Source of the DNA: Deinococcus sp.
GTDB lineage: Bacteria; Deinococcota; Deinococci; JACQHA01
Length of the DNA: 6,289 nucleotides
Direction: 5' to 3'
Assembly (NCBI GenBank): GCA_016199255.1
Contig: JACQHA010000389.1
Coordinates: 1 to 6,289 of the forward strand
How positions within the stretch are numbered: position 1 is the first letter of the stretch; each line of letters starts with the position of its first letter. The notes beneath the pieces were generated by a model, which searched no databases, had not been told where the DNA came from, and saw nothing but the letters and a program-made list of their open reading frames with translations. Positions 5,380 to 6,289 of this stretch are shown piece after piece. The position numbers and the translations under genes are program-made.

Positions 5380-6289
5380 TCACTGACCTTGCCCCATGAG
5401 CACAAACGGTGCCCAGTAGTAGGGGTGAGGATGGTCAGCTAGTGTCTCAAGTTGAGCTAGCCGCAAGGCTGCTGCCTTGCCTAGGCCCTGGCTCAGCGCC
5501 GTGTAGAAGTGCTGCATCAGCGCCGCTGCTGCCTGGTCGTGCACCGTCCAGAGGCTCACCACTAAAGACGGCGCCCCGGCATAGAGGAACCCCCGGGCCA
5601 GGCCAATCAGCTCGTCGCCGGCTGCCACCTGGTTCAGGCCAGTGTCGCAGGCGGACAGGGTGACCAGCGTGCCCCTGAGCTCCAGCCCATACACTTCCCG
5701 GGCAGTTAGCCAGCCGTCTCCCAGGCGCAGTGCCGAGAACAGCGGGTTGTCGGCGCGGAAAGCCCCGTGCGAGGCCAGGTGGATCAGCCGGGCCTCTGGT
5801 CCCCAGCGCCGCAGCGCCTCAGTAGTGGCTTCGGCACCAATCAGTACCCGGGCCTGGCCCAGGGTCTGTCCCACGCCCCGCACTTCGTCTAGTACATAGG
5901 GGATGCCCTGGTCAGGCACCCCCAGTACCAGCGCTGGCCCCAAGGCCCGGGGCTGCTTCCCCAGGCACATCTGCCAGACGGCAGCGCTGGGAGCGTAAGA
6001 GACCTGGTGCCGCTCTAAGAGATACTGCCGTCCATCGTATAGGGCATGGAACGGCAAGTAGTGCAGCGGGCCGTGGGGCACAATGACCAGCCCCCGGTCC
6101 GCTAAGGCTGGCGCCAAGGGCGCTAAGAGCTGCCGGTACAGCGCCTGCAAGCTGTCTTGCACTGTGGCACGCAGCGCCCCCTGGTGGACGCGCAGATAAT
6201 TGCTGCCGTAGTGGAACTTGCTGAGCTGGAAGCGCAGCTGCTGGCTCAGGTCACGCACCTGGTTCACTGCCGCCAGGTGACGGTAGACC
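5380..6289 (-). CDS. CHAT-domain protein, caspase-like cysteine peptidase (5' end beyond window)
   Basis: The C-terminal 302 residues of a protein whose reading frame stays open to the right edge. The GTG at 6267 is probably internal, because the preceding codons (VYRHLAA) continue the helical region without a stop or ribosome binding site. The visible part is a helical lead-in (RFQLSKFHYGSNYL) followed by a full CHAT domain: IVPHGPLHYLPFHALYDG, YAPSAAVW, HLASHGAFRADNPLFS with catalytic His (codon 5767-5769), TLSACDTGL with catalytic Cys (codon 5647-5649), GLARGFLYAGAPSLVVSLW, and the typical end HPYYWAPFVLMG. The dyad is intact. CHAT domains belong to the caspase-like clan CD and usually sit behind tetratricopeptide repeats; TPRs are expected upstream but not seen. 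Known relatives include HetF, the Csx29 peptidase of type III-E CRISPR systems, and peptidases beside bacterial gasdermins. Location is unknown, since any signal peptide would be outside the window. It is the first visible gene of the CHAT-S8 pair. Confidence 0.93.
   Translation of the reverse strand, partial: VYRHLAAVNQVRDLSQQLRFQLSKFHYGSNYLRVHQGALRATVQDSLQALYRQLLAPLAPALADRGLVIVPHGPLHYLPFHALYDGRQYLLERHQVSYAPSAAVWQMCLGKQPRALGPALVLGVPDQGIPYVLDEVRGVGQTLGQARVLIGAEATTEALRRWGPEARLIHLASHGAFRADNPLFSALRLGDGWLTAREVYGLELRGTLVTLSACDTGLNQVAAGDELIGLARGFLYAGAPSLVVSLWTVHDQAAAALMQHFYTALSQGLGKAAALRLAQLETLADHPHPYYWAPFVLMGQGQ

Overview
This high-GC window (well over 60 % G+C by eye) holds six protein-coding genes, two of them cut by the window edges. 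No rRNA, tRNA, CRISPR array, transposase or integrase is visible. The gene content suggests a bacterium, and the styles of the subtilisin, CHAT and GYD proteins would fit a Chloroflexota-like or other environmental high-GC lineage. That placement is a weak inference, because nothing here is a taxonomic marker.

Left part (1-2136): two divergently transcribed, probably catabolic genes. On the minus strand is the N-terminal ~285 residues of an aldehyde dehydrogenase resembling alpha-ketoglutaric-semialdehyde dehydrogenases; the window cuts it one residue before the expected catalytic cysteine. On the plus strand is a complete M20-family metallopeptidase of the glutamate carboxypeptidase type, with all metal ligands present. 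The ~148 bp between them contains a perfect 7-bp inverted repeat, the best operator or hairpin candidate there.

Right part (2147-6289): four minus-strand genes. In transcription order they are a CHAT-domain (caspase-like) cysteine protease entering from the right edge, a secreted subtilisin-like S8 protease with a very long Asp/Gly-rich segment, a FabF-type beta-ketoacyl-ACP synthase II, and a small GYD-domain protein. The CHAT and S8 genes are only 12 bp apart and look like one translationally coupled pair. FabF follows after a 75-bp gap carrying short repeats, and GYD follows FabF by 59 bp. GYD and the M20 gene converge, with 10 bp between their stop codons and no obvious terminator hairpin.

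The most interesting element is the CHAT-S8 pair: two proteases of unrelated folds, both with intact catalytic residues, one predicted to be exported behind an acidic low-complexity segment. The rest looks like ordinary metabolism. Whether the CHAT-S8 pair forms a functional system (a protease cascade, surface proteolysis or a defence/cell-death module) cannot be decided here, because the N-terminal part of the CHAT protein lies outside the window.
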